Assembly (NCBI GenBank): GCA_038131595.1
Contig: JAYPPR010000008.1
Span: forward strand, 1,922,001 to 1,986,000
From: UBA9926 sp038131595
GTDB lineage: Bacteria > Pseudomonadota > Gammaproteobacteria > Pseudomonadales > Azotimanducaceae
Reading direction: 5' to 3'
DNA: 64,000 bases
The translations under genes and the position numbers were made by a program. Within the stretch, counting starts at the first letter, position 1. Each line of letters opens with the position of its first letter. Below the pieces are notes generated by a model that saw only the letters and a program-made list of their open reading frames with translations, was not told the origin of the DNA and searched no databases. Shown here in pieces: positions 7,947 to 16,784 of this stretch.

Positions 7947-8857
7947 CACTCCGACGCCAAGAAGGCCCGCGTTCTCGCCGCCATATCAGGGTCGGATGAC
8001 TCGATGGCTGCAGTGAAATCGCTGATGCCGATATCCCTCAATCTAGCCAGCCCAGCGCGCAACTCGGTCTCGTCCCCCACCAAGGCCAGATCGCCAGGGC
8101 CATTGAGGCCCTCTCGGTCTAGCATGGCTCGATAAGAGGGTAATTGTCCGTAGATAACAAGACTTTTATCGATCGCTGCTCGAACTGACTCGGCGTCATT
8201 CGTGAGCGCAATAGGGAATCCCGCAACCACTTGAGGGGCGGGCCTTCCAGCCTCCTTCGCGGCCTCTGACATCACAGGCAGGATATGTGACTCTAGGGTT
8301 TTCGGTCCTGTCATCCAGGTAATGGTGCCATCGGTCATGGCGCCCGCAATAGTTAGCATCACAGGGCCAAGTGCGGCGATCAGTACAGGTAGGTTGGGCT
8401 GACCCGGCACAGCGATTTTGACGCCATGGACGCGATACTGCTCACCATCGAAGTGCGCGGTTTCTCCCTTGATGATCGGGTTTAGGACACTTAAGTATTC
8501 CCGCATATGACGCGCTGGCTTGTCGTAGGACATGCCGAACATATCTTCAATGACGACTTTGTGTGAAAGCCCAATGCCGAGATTAAATCGCCCCTGGCAT
8601 GCCGCTGCAGTCGTCAGCGCCTGCTGAGCCAGTGCCGCCGGGTGCCGTGGATAGGTGGGGGTGACCGCGGTGCCAAGACGAAGTGTTTTCGTCTCACGAC
8701 CTATGATCGCAAGCGTGCTAATGGCGTCAACACCAAAAATGTTGGCCATCCACAAGGAATCAAAGCCCTCCGCTTCAGCTTGCTTTGCGTTGTTGATGAC
8801 TTCATCAAATGAAGCGTTGGGATCATCGGTGACCGATGCCATAAGACCTATGCGCAT
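7943..8857 (-). CDS. LLM-class oxidoreductase, probable F420-type
   Basis: Starting at ATG 8857 (MRIGLMAS...) gives a 304-residue luciferase-like protein; the open frame reaches 8890 but the extra 11 residues precede the family's usual first strand. It shows EAEGFDSLWMANIFGVDAIS, LGTAVTPTYPRHPAALAQQA, GRFNLGIGLSHKVVIED and YLSVLNPIIKGETAHFDG. The overall pattern resembles the actinobacterial-style F420-dependent LLM subgroup, but cofactor assignment is inference. It is convergent with and unrelated in detail to the neighbouring LLM gene. Confidence 0.85.
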   Translation of the reverse strand: MRIGLMASVTDDPNASFDEVINNAKQAEAEGFDSLWMANIFGVDAISTLAIIGRETKTLRLGTAVTPTYPRHPAALAQQALTTAAACQGRFNLGIGLSHKVVIEDMFGMSYDKPARHMREYLSVLNPIIKGETAHFDGEQYRVHGVKIAVPGQPNLPVLIAALGPVMLTIAGAMTDGTITWMTGPKTLESHILPVMSEAAKEAGRPAPQVVAGFPIALTNDAESVRAAIDKSLVIYGQLPSYRAMLDREGLNGPGDLALVGDETELRAGLARLRDIGISDFTAAIESSDPDMAARTRAFLASEC

Positions 8858-8993
8858 ATCTCCCCCTAGATAGTTAGCCAAGACGCACATGCTTCTTCAA
8901 ACAGTGTCGTCTTGTCAATGGAAACGCGATTAAAGCGGTGACATGTAGGTCTGCTCGCTGCGACAGGAAGTCGGCTGCGAGGGTGCGTTTTGC

Positions 8994-9015
8994 AAGGTCC
9001 TTACGAAAGGACCTT
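8994..9015. repeat. Inverted repeat AAGGTCC...GGACCTT
   Basis: AAGGTCC at 8994-9000 pairs with GGACCTT, separated by a short TTACGAAA loop; an overlapping palindrome CGAAAGG-A-CCTTTCG also exists. It lies between the start of the minus-strand LLM gene and a possible small plus-strand gene, so it may be an operator or weak terminator. There is no clean T-tract. Confidence 0.3.
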
Positions 9016-9087
9016 TCGTTTTGCTTTGTCGCCACTGTAAAGTCAGCGCGTAGGCAAGATGATTCGACAGTTGACCGAGGCAGCGGC

Positions 9088-9303
9088 TTGATCAGAAATC
9101 AAAAAACAGGGTTTTTTCATGATGCGGCGCAGGGCGATTATGTGTTGCTCTGGAAGGGTGAGATTGTTGAACGGTTCGCCTCGGTCACCGCGTTTGTGGA
9201 AACTCATTTGGCGTTGGTGGCGTCCCTTGAAGCGGAACAGGATAAATTACTTGAATCTTCCTACACGCCCTGGCTAGGAAGCGTCTCCGATGATGCGCAT
9301 TAG
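9088..9303 (+). CDS. Possible small protein of unknown function (71 aa)
   Basis: The frame is open from 8938, but the protein-like part begins about TTG 9088 (GAGG at 9077-9080). The product reads as a soluble alpha/beta peptide: a TGFFHDAAQGDYVLLWKGE strand pair, then a helix VTAFVETHLALVASLEAEQDK. I do not recognise a family. It overlaps the convergent tesB 3' end by 30 bp, which lowers confidence. Amino-acid composition is plausible for a real protein. Confidence 0.35.
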   Translation: MIRNQKTGFFHDAAQGDYVLLWKGEIVERFASVTAFVETHLALVASLEAEQDKLLESSYTPWLGSVSDDAH

Positions 9304-10131
9304 CCCCTCTTGCATTGTGGAGGCAATGAGCTTGCCATCGCGGGTGTAAAAGAGCCCTCGGTTCATTCCGCGCGCGCTGTGACTGACAGGCGACTCTTTG
9401 TAGTAGAGAAGCCAATCACAAATATCAAAAGGTGCATGAAACCAAAGCGCATGGTCGAGGCTGGCCATTTGTAGCGTATCGCGGGCAATTCGCTGCCGAT
9501 GAGGAATAGAAGCCGTGCTTACAAGCCCCATGTCTGAAGCGTAGGCGAGTAGCTGCTGATGCGAATGTGACGCCGTGACTGGGGCTAGGAATCGAACCCA
9601 AACGGCTTGATGGTCTCGACCGTCTGGGGGTTGGTCGATGGGGTGTACCGAGCGCAGTTCAAAGGGCCGCTCCCGGGTCATCCATATGGCGCGTTCACCC
9701 AAATTGGGTATGCGTGCGGCGACCAGACGGTCCTCTTCAAGGGTTTCCGGCGATGGAAAATCCGCCATCGGCAGCTGATGGGAAAGCCCTTCCTCATTGA
9801 CTTGAAACGAGGCGTCCATGCTAAAAATGGCTTCGCCGTTTTGAACGCCCTTGACGCGGCGCGTCGTAAAACTCTTCCCATCGCGTATTCGATCGACATG
9901 GAATATGACGGGCTGATTCACTCTTCCTGGTCGCAAAAAGTACGCATGAAGTGAATGACACACTCGGTCCTCTTCCACTGTCCTCTGAAGGGCCGATAAC
10001 GCCTGACCAAGTACCAGACCGCCAAAAAGACGGTCGCCAAGTTGCGTATTGGAATGGGCTCGGAAAATATCTAGGTCGAGCTGCTCGAGACTCAGTTCGC
10101 CCAGCAGCTGCTCTGCCAACGCTTTGCTCAC
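9274..10131 (-). CDS. tesB: Acyl-CoA thioesterase II (TesB)
   Basis: A 285-residue double-hotdog protein with the length and blocks of TesB: DIFRAHSNTQLGDRLFGGLVLGQALSA-like opening, HSLHAYFLRPG, RDGKSFTTRRVKGVQNGE, and the second hotdog with SLDHALWFHAPFDICDWLLY and RGLFYTRDGKLIASTMQEGLMR. The Asp-Thr/Ser-Gln catalytic triad region is present. It hydrolyses medium- to long-chain acyl-CoA to free acid and CoA. It is the last gene of a minus-strand operon with an acyl-CoA ligase and a Rieske protein, and overlaps the Rieske stop by 4 nt. Confidence 0.92.
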   Translation of the reverse strand: MSKALAEQLLGELSLEQLDLDIFRAHSNTQLGDRLFGGLVLGQALSALQRTVEEDRVCHSLHAYFLRPGRVNQPVIFHVDRIRDGKSFTTRRVKGVQNGEAIFSMDASFQVNEEGLSHQLPMADFPSPETLEEDRLVAARIPNLGERAIWMTRERPFELRSVHPIDQPPDGRDHQAVWVRFLAPVTASHSHQQLLAYASDMGLVSTASIPHRQRIARDTLQMASLDHALWFHAPFDICDWLLYYKESPVSHSARGMNRGLFYTRDGKLIASTMQEGLMRIIGDAS

Positions 10132-10439
10132 TCGGGCAGGTCCACTTGAATTAATCGGTCGGTAATCGTGACGGGGTAGGTGGCAATTGGCTCAAACGCG
10201 GGTGGTGCGAGCACTGCGCCGTCGCTTAATCGAAATTCTGCGCCATGATAGGGGCAGGTGATGCAGCCCTCATGCAAGTCGCCCCCCTCCAGACCCAATT
10301 CATCGTGGGTGCAAAAATAGTCGATCGCGTAGACCGTGCCATCAAGATGGCATAAGAGTAGGGTTAGATCGTCAAGCTCGACGCGTAACTGCCCGCCCTC
10401 GGGCAGTTCATCGAGGCTCGCAAGCGTCATGAGGGCCAT
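10128..10439 (-). CDS. Rieske [2Fe-2S] ferredoxin-like protein
   Basis: A 103-residue single-domain Rieske protein. The cluster ligands are seen as C-T-H (in DYFCTHDELGLEGG) and C-P-Y-H (in GCITCPYHGAEF), the standard C-x-H...C-x2-H arrangement. Stand-alone Rieske ferredoxins transfer electrons to ring-hydroxylating or other oxygenases, or act as NirD-like subunits. Here it sits between an acyl-CoA ligase and TesB, with no oxygenase alongside; its redox partner is not visible. Confidence 0.88.
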   Translation of the reverse strand: MALMTLASLDELPEGGQLRVELDDLTLLLCHLDGTVYAIDYFCTHDELGLEGGDLHEGCITCPYHGAEFRLSDGAVLAPPAFEPIATYPVTITDRLIQVDLPE

Positions 10440-10495
10440 GTTTCTTTCCTGGCTAATAGCGAGGCTTTTGCCTTTCCGTGGCGTTATAAGCTGGT

Positions 10496-12130
10496 TTAGC
10501 GAAGATCTGGCAATTGATAGCCGTCGGCTTCCAGTTGCCCACGAATCACTTTCTTGTCGATTTTACCGGTTGACGTCAAAGGAATTTCTTCAACGAACAC
10601 GACATCATCGGGCAACTGCCACTTGGCAAAAATTTCTGAACAGTGCTCGATAATCAGTTCGCGAGTCACGTTTGCTCCCTCAAAAAGAATGACCAGCGCG
10701 ACTGGGCGCTCGTCCCACTTGGGGTGGGGTTGAGCTACCACGGCAGCTTGCCGAACACCTTCCAAAGCCACGATATGGTTCTCCAAATCAACCGAAGAGA
10801 TCCATTCGCCACCAGACTTAATCAGGTCTTTAGAGCGATCGGCAATGATCAAGTATTCCTCTGAATCAATCTTGGCAACATCGCCGGTGACCAGCCAGCC
10901 ATCATGAAACTTCTCAGGTTGTGGATCGTTATAGTATTCAGAGCAGATCCAGGGGCCGCGGATCAGTAGCTCTCCGACCGCCTCACCGTCATGGGGCAGC
11001 GGTTGCCAATTTTCGTCGAAAATTTCGATTTCAAGTCCAGGACTGGCGAGTCCAGCTTTAGCGATATTTTCGAACTGCTGGTCTTCGCTTAACTTCAAGT
11101 GAGAGCGTTTAGCAACTTTCCTAGACAGGGTTCCTAACGGATTAGTCTCTGTCATCCCCCAGCCTTGAATCATCTCGATCCCGTGCTCCTCCCAGTACCA
11201 GCGCATCATGGAAACCGGGGGTGCAGAACCGCCACAGGTCAAGCGAGCAAGGTTAGAGGTATCGTATTTATCGGGCTGCGCTTCTAAGACGGCCTTCACT
11301 CCTTGCCAAATGGTCGGTACTCCCGCAGAGATAGTCACCTCTTCTTCGGTCATCAGCTGGATGAGCTTTTCCGGGTCCATAAACCGATGGGGCATGACTT
11401 GCTTACAGCCAAGCATGGAAGCGGTAAATGGCACGCCCCAGCCCATGGCATGAAACATGGGCACGATGCCGCACACGGCATCCAGTGCTGACATGGCCAT
11501 GGCATCAGTCATGGCCTGGCTCATCGTGTGCAGGTAGGTAGACCGATTGGTGTACATCACGCCTTTTGGCTTGCCAGTGGTGCCGCTGGTATAGCAGAGG
11601 CCCATGGGAGCGTTTTCGTCGATCTCTGGCCAGTCGTACTCGGTGCCCTGGCCAGAAATGAAGTCCTCATAGTCGTCAGTGCTCGCAAAGCTGGTCTCGC
11701 CCCCTTCACCGTGACGACAGATGATGATCCGCTCAACCGTGGGCATTTTGTCCACGAGCGGCTCAAGCAATGGCAATAGGTCCTCGTCGGCCACGATCAC
11801 TTTATCGGCCGCATGATTAATGATGTATTCAAGGTCAGTTGGGCTGAGTCGGATATTCAGCGTGTGTAGTACAGCTCCCATTGAGGGTACTGCTTGGTAA
11901 AGCTCAAGATGTCGGTAGTTGTTCCACATGAAGCTGGCAACACGGTCACCCGGCTTAACGCCTGCTCCCGCAAGCGCATGCGCCAGTTGGTTCGCTCTGT
12001 CCCAAGTCGCTTTGAGGGTCTGCCTGTGGGTGCCATCGGCGAGCAAGGTGACGACTTCTTCGTTGGGATCAAGCGCGGCCCCTCTGCCTAGGATGCGCGA
12101 CAGTAAAAGTGGTGTTCGTTGCATCGTCAT
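10496..12130 (-). CDS. Long-chain fatty-acid/acyl-CoA ligase (AMP-binding)
   Basis: The 544-residue protein has the ANL-superfamily core: the P-loop motif CYTSGTTGKPKGVMYTNRS, the GWGMTETNPLG A5 motif, WLVTGDVAKID with the ATP-binding Asp, DRSKDLIKSGGEW at the hinge, and the C-terminal LTSTGKIDKKVIR with the catalytic Lys. It activates a carboxylic acid to acyl-AMP, then acyl-CoA; length and motifs fit medium- to long-chain acyl-CoA synthetases of the FadD/AlkK group. It leads the operon followed by the Rieske protein and TesB. Confidence 0.9.
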   Translation of the reverse strand: MTMQRTPLLLSRILGRGAALDPNEEVVTLLADGTHRQTLKATWDRANQLAHALAGAGVKPGDRVASFMWNNYRHLELYQAVPSMGAVLHTLNIRLSPTDLEYIINHAADKVIVADEDLLPLLEPLVDKMPTVERIIICRHGEGGETSFASTDDYEDFISGQGTEYDWPEIDENAPMGLCYTSGTTGKPKGVMYTNRSTYLHTMSQAMTDAMAMSALDAVCGIVPMFHAMGWGVPFTASMLGCKQVMPHRFMDPEKLIQLMTEEEVTISAGVPTIWQGVKAVLEAQPDKYDTSNLARLTCGGSAPPVSMMRWYWEEHGIEMIQGWGMTETNPLGTLSRKVAKRSHLKLSEDQQFENIAKAGLASPGLEIEIFDENWQPLPHDGEAVGELLIRGPWICSEYYNDPQPEKFHDGWLVTGDVAKIDSEEYLIIADRSKDLIKSGGEWISSVDLENHIVALEGVRQAAVVAQPHPKWDERPVALVILFEGANVTRELIIEHCSEIFAKWQLPDDVVFVEEIPLTSTGKIDKKVIRGQLEADGYQLPDLR

Positions 12131-12284
12131 ATGTTTAGTCTCCCTACGATAGTCATGATCAGCGTCTAAACTCGCTTAGTCTTTGCCTTCGCGCTCTCGG
12201 TTGCAAAAGCACGAAAACAGGGCTGCGAAGCATACCCAATTTAGCCAGTGAAATTAACTCCTAGCCCTCGGGTCTCGGCTGCGC

Positions 12285-13724
12285 TTGAACTCGACGAGAC
12301 GAGCTGACAAAGTCTGGGGTCTTCAAACGTGGGATCAAGCATTGGCAGCGCAAGAGGGACAATCCAAAGGTCTATCAAATTTTGAGACCGTCGCCTACGC
12401 CATCCCGGCGATAGGCGCGGGCTATATGAGTCTGCTGATTGGTCTATTCATTATGAAGTTTTCGACCGACGTGCTGCTTATTGCACCTGCTGTGATGGGT
12501 ACGATTTTCGGTGTATCGAGAGTCTGGGATGCAATCTCTGACCCGTTAATCGGATATTGGAGCGACAGAACCCGATCGAGGCTGGGGCGTCGCCGGTTTT
12601 GGCTGCTGCTGTCATTGCTACCGTTGGCGCTGACTTTCGTCATGGTGTTTTCGCCCCCCATGACGCTCACTGGAAATTTGCTCATCGCCTGGATGGCGAT
12701 TGGCGTGATCGGCTTTTACTCAGCAGTCACGTTACTCATCGTTCCGCATTTATCGCTCGGTGCAGAGATGACCTCCGATTATCACGAGCGATCTCGGTTG
12801 TATGGCTTTCGTCATGCGGCTTATACCGTCGGATCCATTATTGCGCTGGCAAGCATGCAAGTGCTCATCAACGCCGAACAGGAATCGCCCGAGGCTGTCC
12901 GAACCACTGCTTTTCACTTGTCCGTCGTTGCGGGCCTCGTGAGTGCCGTGCTTGTTGGCCTCGCTGTGGTGGTCCTCCGCGAGCGAGATGACTATCAGGA
13001 CCGACCCCCAAGAGCACCTCTTGAGGCGTTTAAGGATGTCTGGGCGAATCCGCACGCGCGGTTGGTCGTGATTGTCACTTTTATTGAAAACATTGGGAGT
13101 GCGGTGATTGCGCTGCTTACGCTCTACGTGTGCCAGTATGTGGTGGGTAGACCCAGTTTGGCGCCACTCATCATCCTCACGTACATGGTGCCTTCCTCGT
13201 TGTCTGTGCCGCTATGGATTCCGCTCTCTAGGAAAGTTGGGAAAATACGGCTTTGGATGTTCTCGATGATGCTGACGGGGTTATCGTTTGGCGGCATGTT
13301 TGCCTTACCGTTTTTGCCCACGGTCGAGATTAAGACGCTGGTCATTTTTGTGCTCGCCTTTTTCGCTGGACTGTCTGCAGGCTGCGGCGGCACGATTGCT
13401 CCCTCGGTTCAAGGCGATATCGTCGACTACGATGAAATGGTGACGGGGGAGCGAAAAGAGGGGTCTTATTTCGCTGCTTTTAATTTTGTTCAAAAAAGTG
13501 CCACGGGGGTGATGATTCTCATTACAGGCTGGGTGCTTCAAGTGGCGGGCTTTGTGCCCAACGTTGAACAAACCCAGTTGGTTCAAATCAGTATGGTGAC
13601 GCTCTACGGGCTATCACCGCTTATTTGCTACACCATTGGCACCATCTTGTTTTCTCGATTCTCGCTGGATGCAACAGAGCATCAACGCATTCGCTCGGTG
13701 ATCAGCGAGCGGCAGGAGGCTTAA
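12285..13724 (+). CDS. MFS transporter of the GPH (glycoside-pentoside-hexuronide):cation symporter type
   Basis: A 479-residue, ~12-TM protein. The loop after TM2 reads SRVWDAISDPLIGYWSDRTRSRLGRRRFW, the hallmark of the GPH/MFS_2 family; a second half-signature is QGDIVDYDEMVTGERKEGSYFA. Related proteins import sugars, steroids, betaines or sulfoquinovose-type solutes with Na+ or H+. No ATG exists near the N-terminus; TTG 12285 is the only sensible start, so the exact start is uncertain. Its 3' end overlaps the convergent thioesterase by 23 bp. Confidence 0.85.
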   Translation: MNSTRRADKVWGLQTWDQALAAQEGQSKGLSNFETVAYAIPAIGAGYMSLLIGLFIMKFSTDVLLIAPAVMGTIFGVSRVWDAISDPLIGYWSDRTRSRLGRRRFWLLLSLLPLALTFVMVFSPPMTLTGNLLIAWMAIGVIGFYSAVTLLIVPHLSLGAEMTSDYHERSRLYGFRHAAYTVGSIIALASMQVLINAEQESPEAVRTTAFHLSVVAGLVSAVLVGLAVVVLRERDDYQDRPPRAPLEAFKDVWANPHARLVVIVTFIENIGSAVIALLTLYVCQYVVGRPSLAPLIILTYMVPSSLSVPLWIPLSRKVGKIRLWMFSMMLTGLSFGGMFALPFLPTVEIKTLVIFVLAFFAGLSAGCGGTIAPSVQGDIVDYDEMVTGERKEGSYFAAFNFVQKSATGVMILITGWVLQVAGFVPNVEQTQLVQISMVTLYGLSPLICYTIGTILFSRFSLDATEHQRIRSVISERQEA

Positions 13725-14604
13725 CGTGGTTATCGCTCCACGGTGTGAGCGCTGCCAGTTGACGTGTGGTCGCCAATAGCTCGCCTGAAGCGGACCAGAT
13801 GCGTCCGGTTTCCTCAACAAACCCGTCAGTGCTAAACGGCGCTTCGAAAACCATCAGGCAAAAGTCAGTTGAATCGGAATCCGGTACTGCGCCATGGAAG
13901 TACACCGTGTGCTCGAGTGTAGGGCAATGAAAAGACAGGTCTAATTGCTTGGTGGTTAGGCTTGGATACCAAGCATCGGAGAGCGTGGTGATTCCAAGCT
14001 CGTCTAGCGGTCTTCTATCTTTGAATCGAATCCACCCACCTGACAGTGCCCGGTCCGATTGATGAGGGTGGACCGCTCCTAGCACGGTGCACTGCTCAAA
14101 TTGCGCCCGAAAGGGGACGTACCATGGATGATCTGGCGACATCCATTGCTCGCTTGGCACTTGATCGGGAGGGGCAACTTCTGGCATCGATTGATCGCGA
14201 AAATCGACCGGCATTCTGGCCGTACCAAAATACGCGGACCCAAGCGCAATGGTGACGCCTTCTTGCTCGAGACGGGCCGTGAGTTGGGCAAGGCGCCTCG
14301 TCTTTTTCTCGCAGCGAACGGTAAGGGACGCAGCCCCAGGAACAGAGGGATTGAGGAATTGGATCGTTAGGCTACGGGCATAGAGGGTTTGATCAGATTC
14401 CGTATGGTCCAGGTGGAGTGTTGTGCTCATGCCTTTTTGGAGGATCGCCGCAATGTACCCGCCATTTGGCCCTACGATCACTCGCCAATCTGGCTTGATC
14501 TCGACAGTAAAGGCCCTAATCGCTTCGCTTGAAGGTTGAGTCGCCGCCTGGACGAGTTCGGTGTCTTGGTCCAGTTGATAGGGTCTGTCGTGAGTGCCAG
14601 TCAC
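13702..14604 (-). CDS. Thioesterase family protein (TesB-like acyl-CoA thioesterase)
   Basis: A 300-residue double-hotdog protein: WRVIVGPNGGYIAAILQKGM in the first hotdog (N-terminal acyl-CoA thioesterase 4HBT_3 type), then LDLSFHCPTLEHTVYFHGAV and TGRIWSASGELLATTRQLAAL in the second. This C-terminal pattern is that of the TesB/ACOT8-like group. Substrate chain length cannot be told. It overlaps the upstream rarD stop by 4 nt, so both are on one transcript. Confidence 0.85.
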   Translation of the reverse strand: MTGTHDRPYQLDQDTELVQAATQPSSEAIRAFTVEIKPDWRVIVGPNGGYIAAILQKGMSTTLHLDHTESDQTLYARSLTIQFLNPSVPGAASLTVRCEKKTRRLAQLTARLEQEGVTIALGSAYFGTARMPVDFRDQSMPEVAPPDQVPSEQWMSPDHPWYVPFRAQFEQCTVLGAVHPHQSDRALSGGWIRFKDRRPLDELGITTLSDAWYPSLTTKQLDLSFHCPTLEHTVYFHGAVPDSDSTDFCLMVFEAPFSTDGFVEETGRIWSASGELLATTRQLAALTPWSDNHVKPPAAR

Positions 14605-15521
14605 GGCTTGGCTTCCGCTGCCGAGTGCAAGCGTGCTTGAGCGCGCTTAAATTGGTAGAGCGACTCTGCAGTGAAAAGAGCCAACGCAACCCAGACGCAG
14701 CTAAAACTCACGAGTTGAATCACGGAGAAAGGTTCGCCAAAGACAAAGATCGCGAGCAGCAGCGACAGCGTGGGGGCGAGGTATTGGAACAGGCCGGCGA
14801 TGACGAGCGGCAACCGTATGACGGCGGCTGCAAAGCACATCAGTGGCACTGAGGTTATCGCACCGCCTGCAATGAGCAGTACATCGAGGGACACATCAGA
14901 CTGACCAAAGGATAAGGCACCCGTTTGACTTAGGTACAGGAGGTAGCCGAGTGCAATGGGTAACACGAGAAGCGTTTCTAGCGTTAAGCCTGCGACCGCG
15001 GGCAGGTTGACTTGCTTTCTAATCAGACCATAGAACCCAAAACTAAAAGCAAGGGTAAGCGAGATGATGGGCAGTTCACCTAGATCGATGACTTGAATGC
15101 TGACCCCTGAAAACGCGATGACCAGCGCGAGCCACTGCACTGGACGGAGCGTTTCTTTGAGGAAGATGAGCCCTAAGAAGACGCTCACAAGTGGGTTAAT
15201 GAAGTAGCCCAGTGAAGTGGCAATGACTTGCCCTTGGGTGACTGCTGTTACAAAAACCAACCAATTAATCGACAGCAGAATAGCCGTTCCAAAGAGAATG
15301 ACCAGCTGGCGCCTGCCAACGTTTAAGGATCCCATTTGTCGCGTAACCGCGAGAACGGCAAGCAGCAGGACGACCGACCAGACGACGCGGTGAGCGATGA
15401 TCTCGAACGGAGGAACTTCGCCCACTGCGCGAAAATAAATGGGTGCCAAGCCCCAGATGGTATAGGCGGTGAGGGCGAAGTAGCCCCCAGCCAGAGCGCG
15501 CGGTTCGATACCGGTCAGCAT
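14601..15521 (-). CDS. rarD: RarD-type EamA/DMT superfamily transporter
   Basis: A 306-residue, ten-TM protein. The opening GGYFALTAYTIWGLAPIYFRAV, then EIIAHRVVWSVVLLLAVLA, TSLGYFINPLVSVFLGLIFLKE and QYLAPTLSLLLAIFVFGEPF match RarD closely, though the latter is also common to DMT exporters. RarD was linked to chloramphenicol sensitivity in older literature; physiological substrate is unknown, probably a metabolite exported from the cytoplasm. Confidence 0.9.
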   Translation of the reverse strand: MLTGIEPRALAGGYFALTAYTIWGLAPIYFRAVGEVPPFEIIAHRVVWSVVLLLAVLAVTRQMGSLNVGRRQLVILFGTAILLSINWLVFVTAVTQGQVIATSLGYFINPLVSVFLGLIFLKETLRPVQWLALVIAFSGVSIQVIDLGELPIISLTLAFSFGFYGLIRKQVNLPAVAGLTLETLLVLPIALGYLLYLSQTGALSFGQSDVSLDVLLIAGGAITSVPLMCFAAAVIRLPLVIAGLFQYLAPTLSLLLAIFVFGEPFSVIQLVSFSCVWVALALFTAESLYQFKRAQARLHSAAEAKP

Positions 15522-15532
15522 GTCATTGCGTG

Positions 15533-15566
15533 CGCTTAATCGCTGGCGTGATGCAAGCGCTAAGCG
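15533..15566. repeat. Hairpin between methyltransferase and rarD
   Basis: CGCTTA 15533-15538 and CGCT 15541-15544 pair with AGCG 15556-15559 and TAAGCG 15561-15566, leaving an 11-nt loop. No T-tract follows in either direction, so it may be an operator or attenuator rather than an intrinsic terminator. Confidence 0.35.
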
Positions 15567-15593
15567 GTTTCATGGAGGAAGATGCTCGACTTG

Positions 15594-16217
15594 TCACGGA
15601 ACAATCAAGAGGTCGCCAGACGCTCGAACCGGTCTCGACAGGCGTCGTCTGAGTAATTGTGCAGACTCATTCTCTTCGAGCATCCTCTCAGCCATGGCAT
15701 TGAAAGGAGGGCGGCAGGGATCGGCAACAATGCACGTGGCACGCCCCAATTTCTTGGCGCGCTTGATCAGACGATAGATGTCCATCGCGAGCTCATCCCA
15801 GAAGCAGATGTCAGCACCTAAAATCAGATCGAACTCAGCGAGATCTTTTGCAGAGAGTTGGGCAAAGGTTTTCTTTTGGAACTGCATGGTGGCTTCGTTA
15901 ATCTCTGCGTGCAGGTGTAGGTAGGGGCCCACAGCAGCGTCTGCGTCGATGCCCGTGACGCGGGCCCCGAACTGTTTGGCACAAAAAATACCAAGCAGAC
16001 CCCAGCCACAGCCAATTTCAAGGACCTTAACCCCGTTTTTTGGGGGGTGCTTTTTGAGATGTTGCATGATCAGAAAGCTGGAATTCCAAAATTTGTTGCC
16101 ATGAATAGCTGCATCATGGCCCTCTCGCTTTAGTTTTCGAATCCTAGGGTGGGATGAGTTAAGGATCTTTACGCCTAACGCTTGTCGATAGGTTGGGCCC
16201 GCCATAAAAAACACCAT
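15594..16217 (-). CDS. Class I SAM-dependent methyltransferase
   Basis: The 207-residue protein has motif I VLEIGCGWGLLGIFCAKQFGA and the acidic motif GIDAD, binding SAM, then the motif LILGADICFWDE. The pattern resembles the lysine methyltransferase-like (METTL/methyltransferase-16) group that modifies proteins, but the target is unknown. ATG codons exist at 16217 and 16205; either could be the start. It is transcribed toward rarD with 72 bp between. Confidence 0.8.
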   Translation of the reverse strand: MVFFMAGPTYRQALGVKILNSSHPRIRKLKREGHDAAIHGNKFWNSSFLIMQHLKKHPPKNGVKVLEIGCGWGLLGIFCAKQFGARVTGIDADAAVGPYLHLHAEINEATMQFQKKTFAQLSAKDLAEFDLILGADICFWDELAMDIYRLIKRAKKLGRATCIVADPCRPPFNAMAERMLEENESAQLLRRRLSRPVRASGDLLIVP

Positions 16218-16316
16218 GAAAGAGGGTTAAGAGAATCGGTCAGCAGAATAGCGGATGAGGGAGACGATGCAAGCCAATAATGACAAGCTGTTTCGATTTG
16301 CCGCTTCGGCAAGCAA

Positions 16317-16368
16317 GCTGTTTTGATGAGCTGTTTTGATGAGCTGTTTTGATGAGCTGTTTTGATGA
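16317..16368. repeat. 13-bp tandem repeat, four copies
   Basis: GCTGTTTTGATGA occurs four times head to tail at 16317, 16330, 16343 and 16356 without a mismatch, followed by a partial GCT. A related but diverged copy (GCTGTTTCGAT) lies at about 16287. Perfect identity suggests recent slippage expansion. Confidence 0.85.
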
Positions 16369-16485
16369 GCTTGGCATGGATCCTTTGAGCACAACTGGGA
16401 GGCTAACAGGGGTCTCAAATTCGGCGCTCATGTGCAGCGCTTTTCTACGCATCGAGCGATGTGTCATGGCAGCCTAGGCTCTAAA

Positions 16486-16520
16486 CCCCAAAGCCCCAAA
16501 GCCCCAAAGCCCCAAAGCCC
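16486..16520. repeat. 8-bp tandem repeat, four copies
   Basis: CCCCAAAG is repeated four times (16486, 16494, 16502, 16510) plus CCC. It is G-strand rich on the minus strand (runs of four G every 8 bp), so the minus strand could form a G-quadruplex. Confidence 0.8.
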
Positions 16521-16784
16521 AGGAGCGCCCACTGACTGTCGAGCCCAGTAATCGGCCCAGCAGAAATGGCTGAGTGAGTGCCAGGAGAGGAATAAGGGCG
16601 GGATAGCGCCGTCGTTTGGCGGCGAGTTCGGCTAGCGATTCAGCACGGGTTCAGTCATCTCGGTTAAGCTACAGCTACGTTGTAGATGATCCCAGTGGTT
16701 GCAGCTGCTGAGCAGGGAGTTGACACACCCATGGCTGCAGAGGGTGACCCGCATGATTAAAACCGCATTTGAGAGAGAAAGACC

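Larger units (their letters stand above)
16218..16784. other. Intergenic region with two tandem repeat tracts
   Basis: No convincing gene is seen. The region holds a 13-bp tandem repeat (16317-16368) and an 8-bp tandem repeat (16486-16520), listed separately. Minus-strand frames across the first repeat (16227-16467) encode SSKQLIKTAHQN-like repeats and look like chance ORFs. The last ~100 bp must hold the promoter and ribosome site (GAGAGAAAG) of the gene at 16785. Confidence 0.5.

Noticed and set aside
16227..16467. Minus-strand ORFs with repeated SSKQLIKTAHQN-like peptides
   Set aside because: They only translate the 13-bp tandem repeat in two frames; no ribosome site or family signal.
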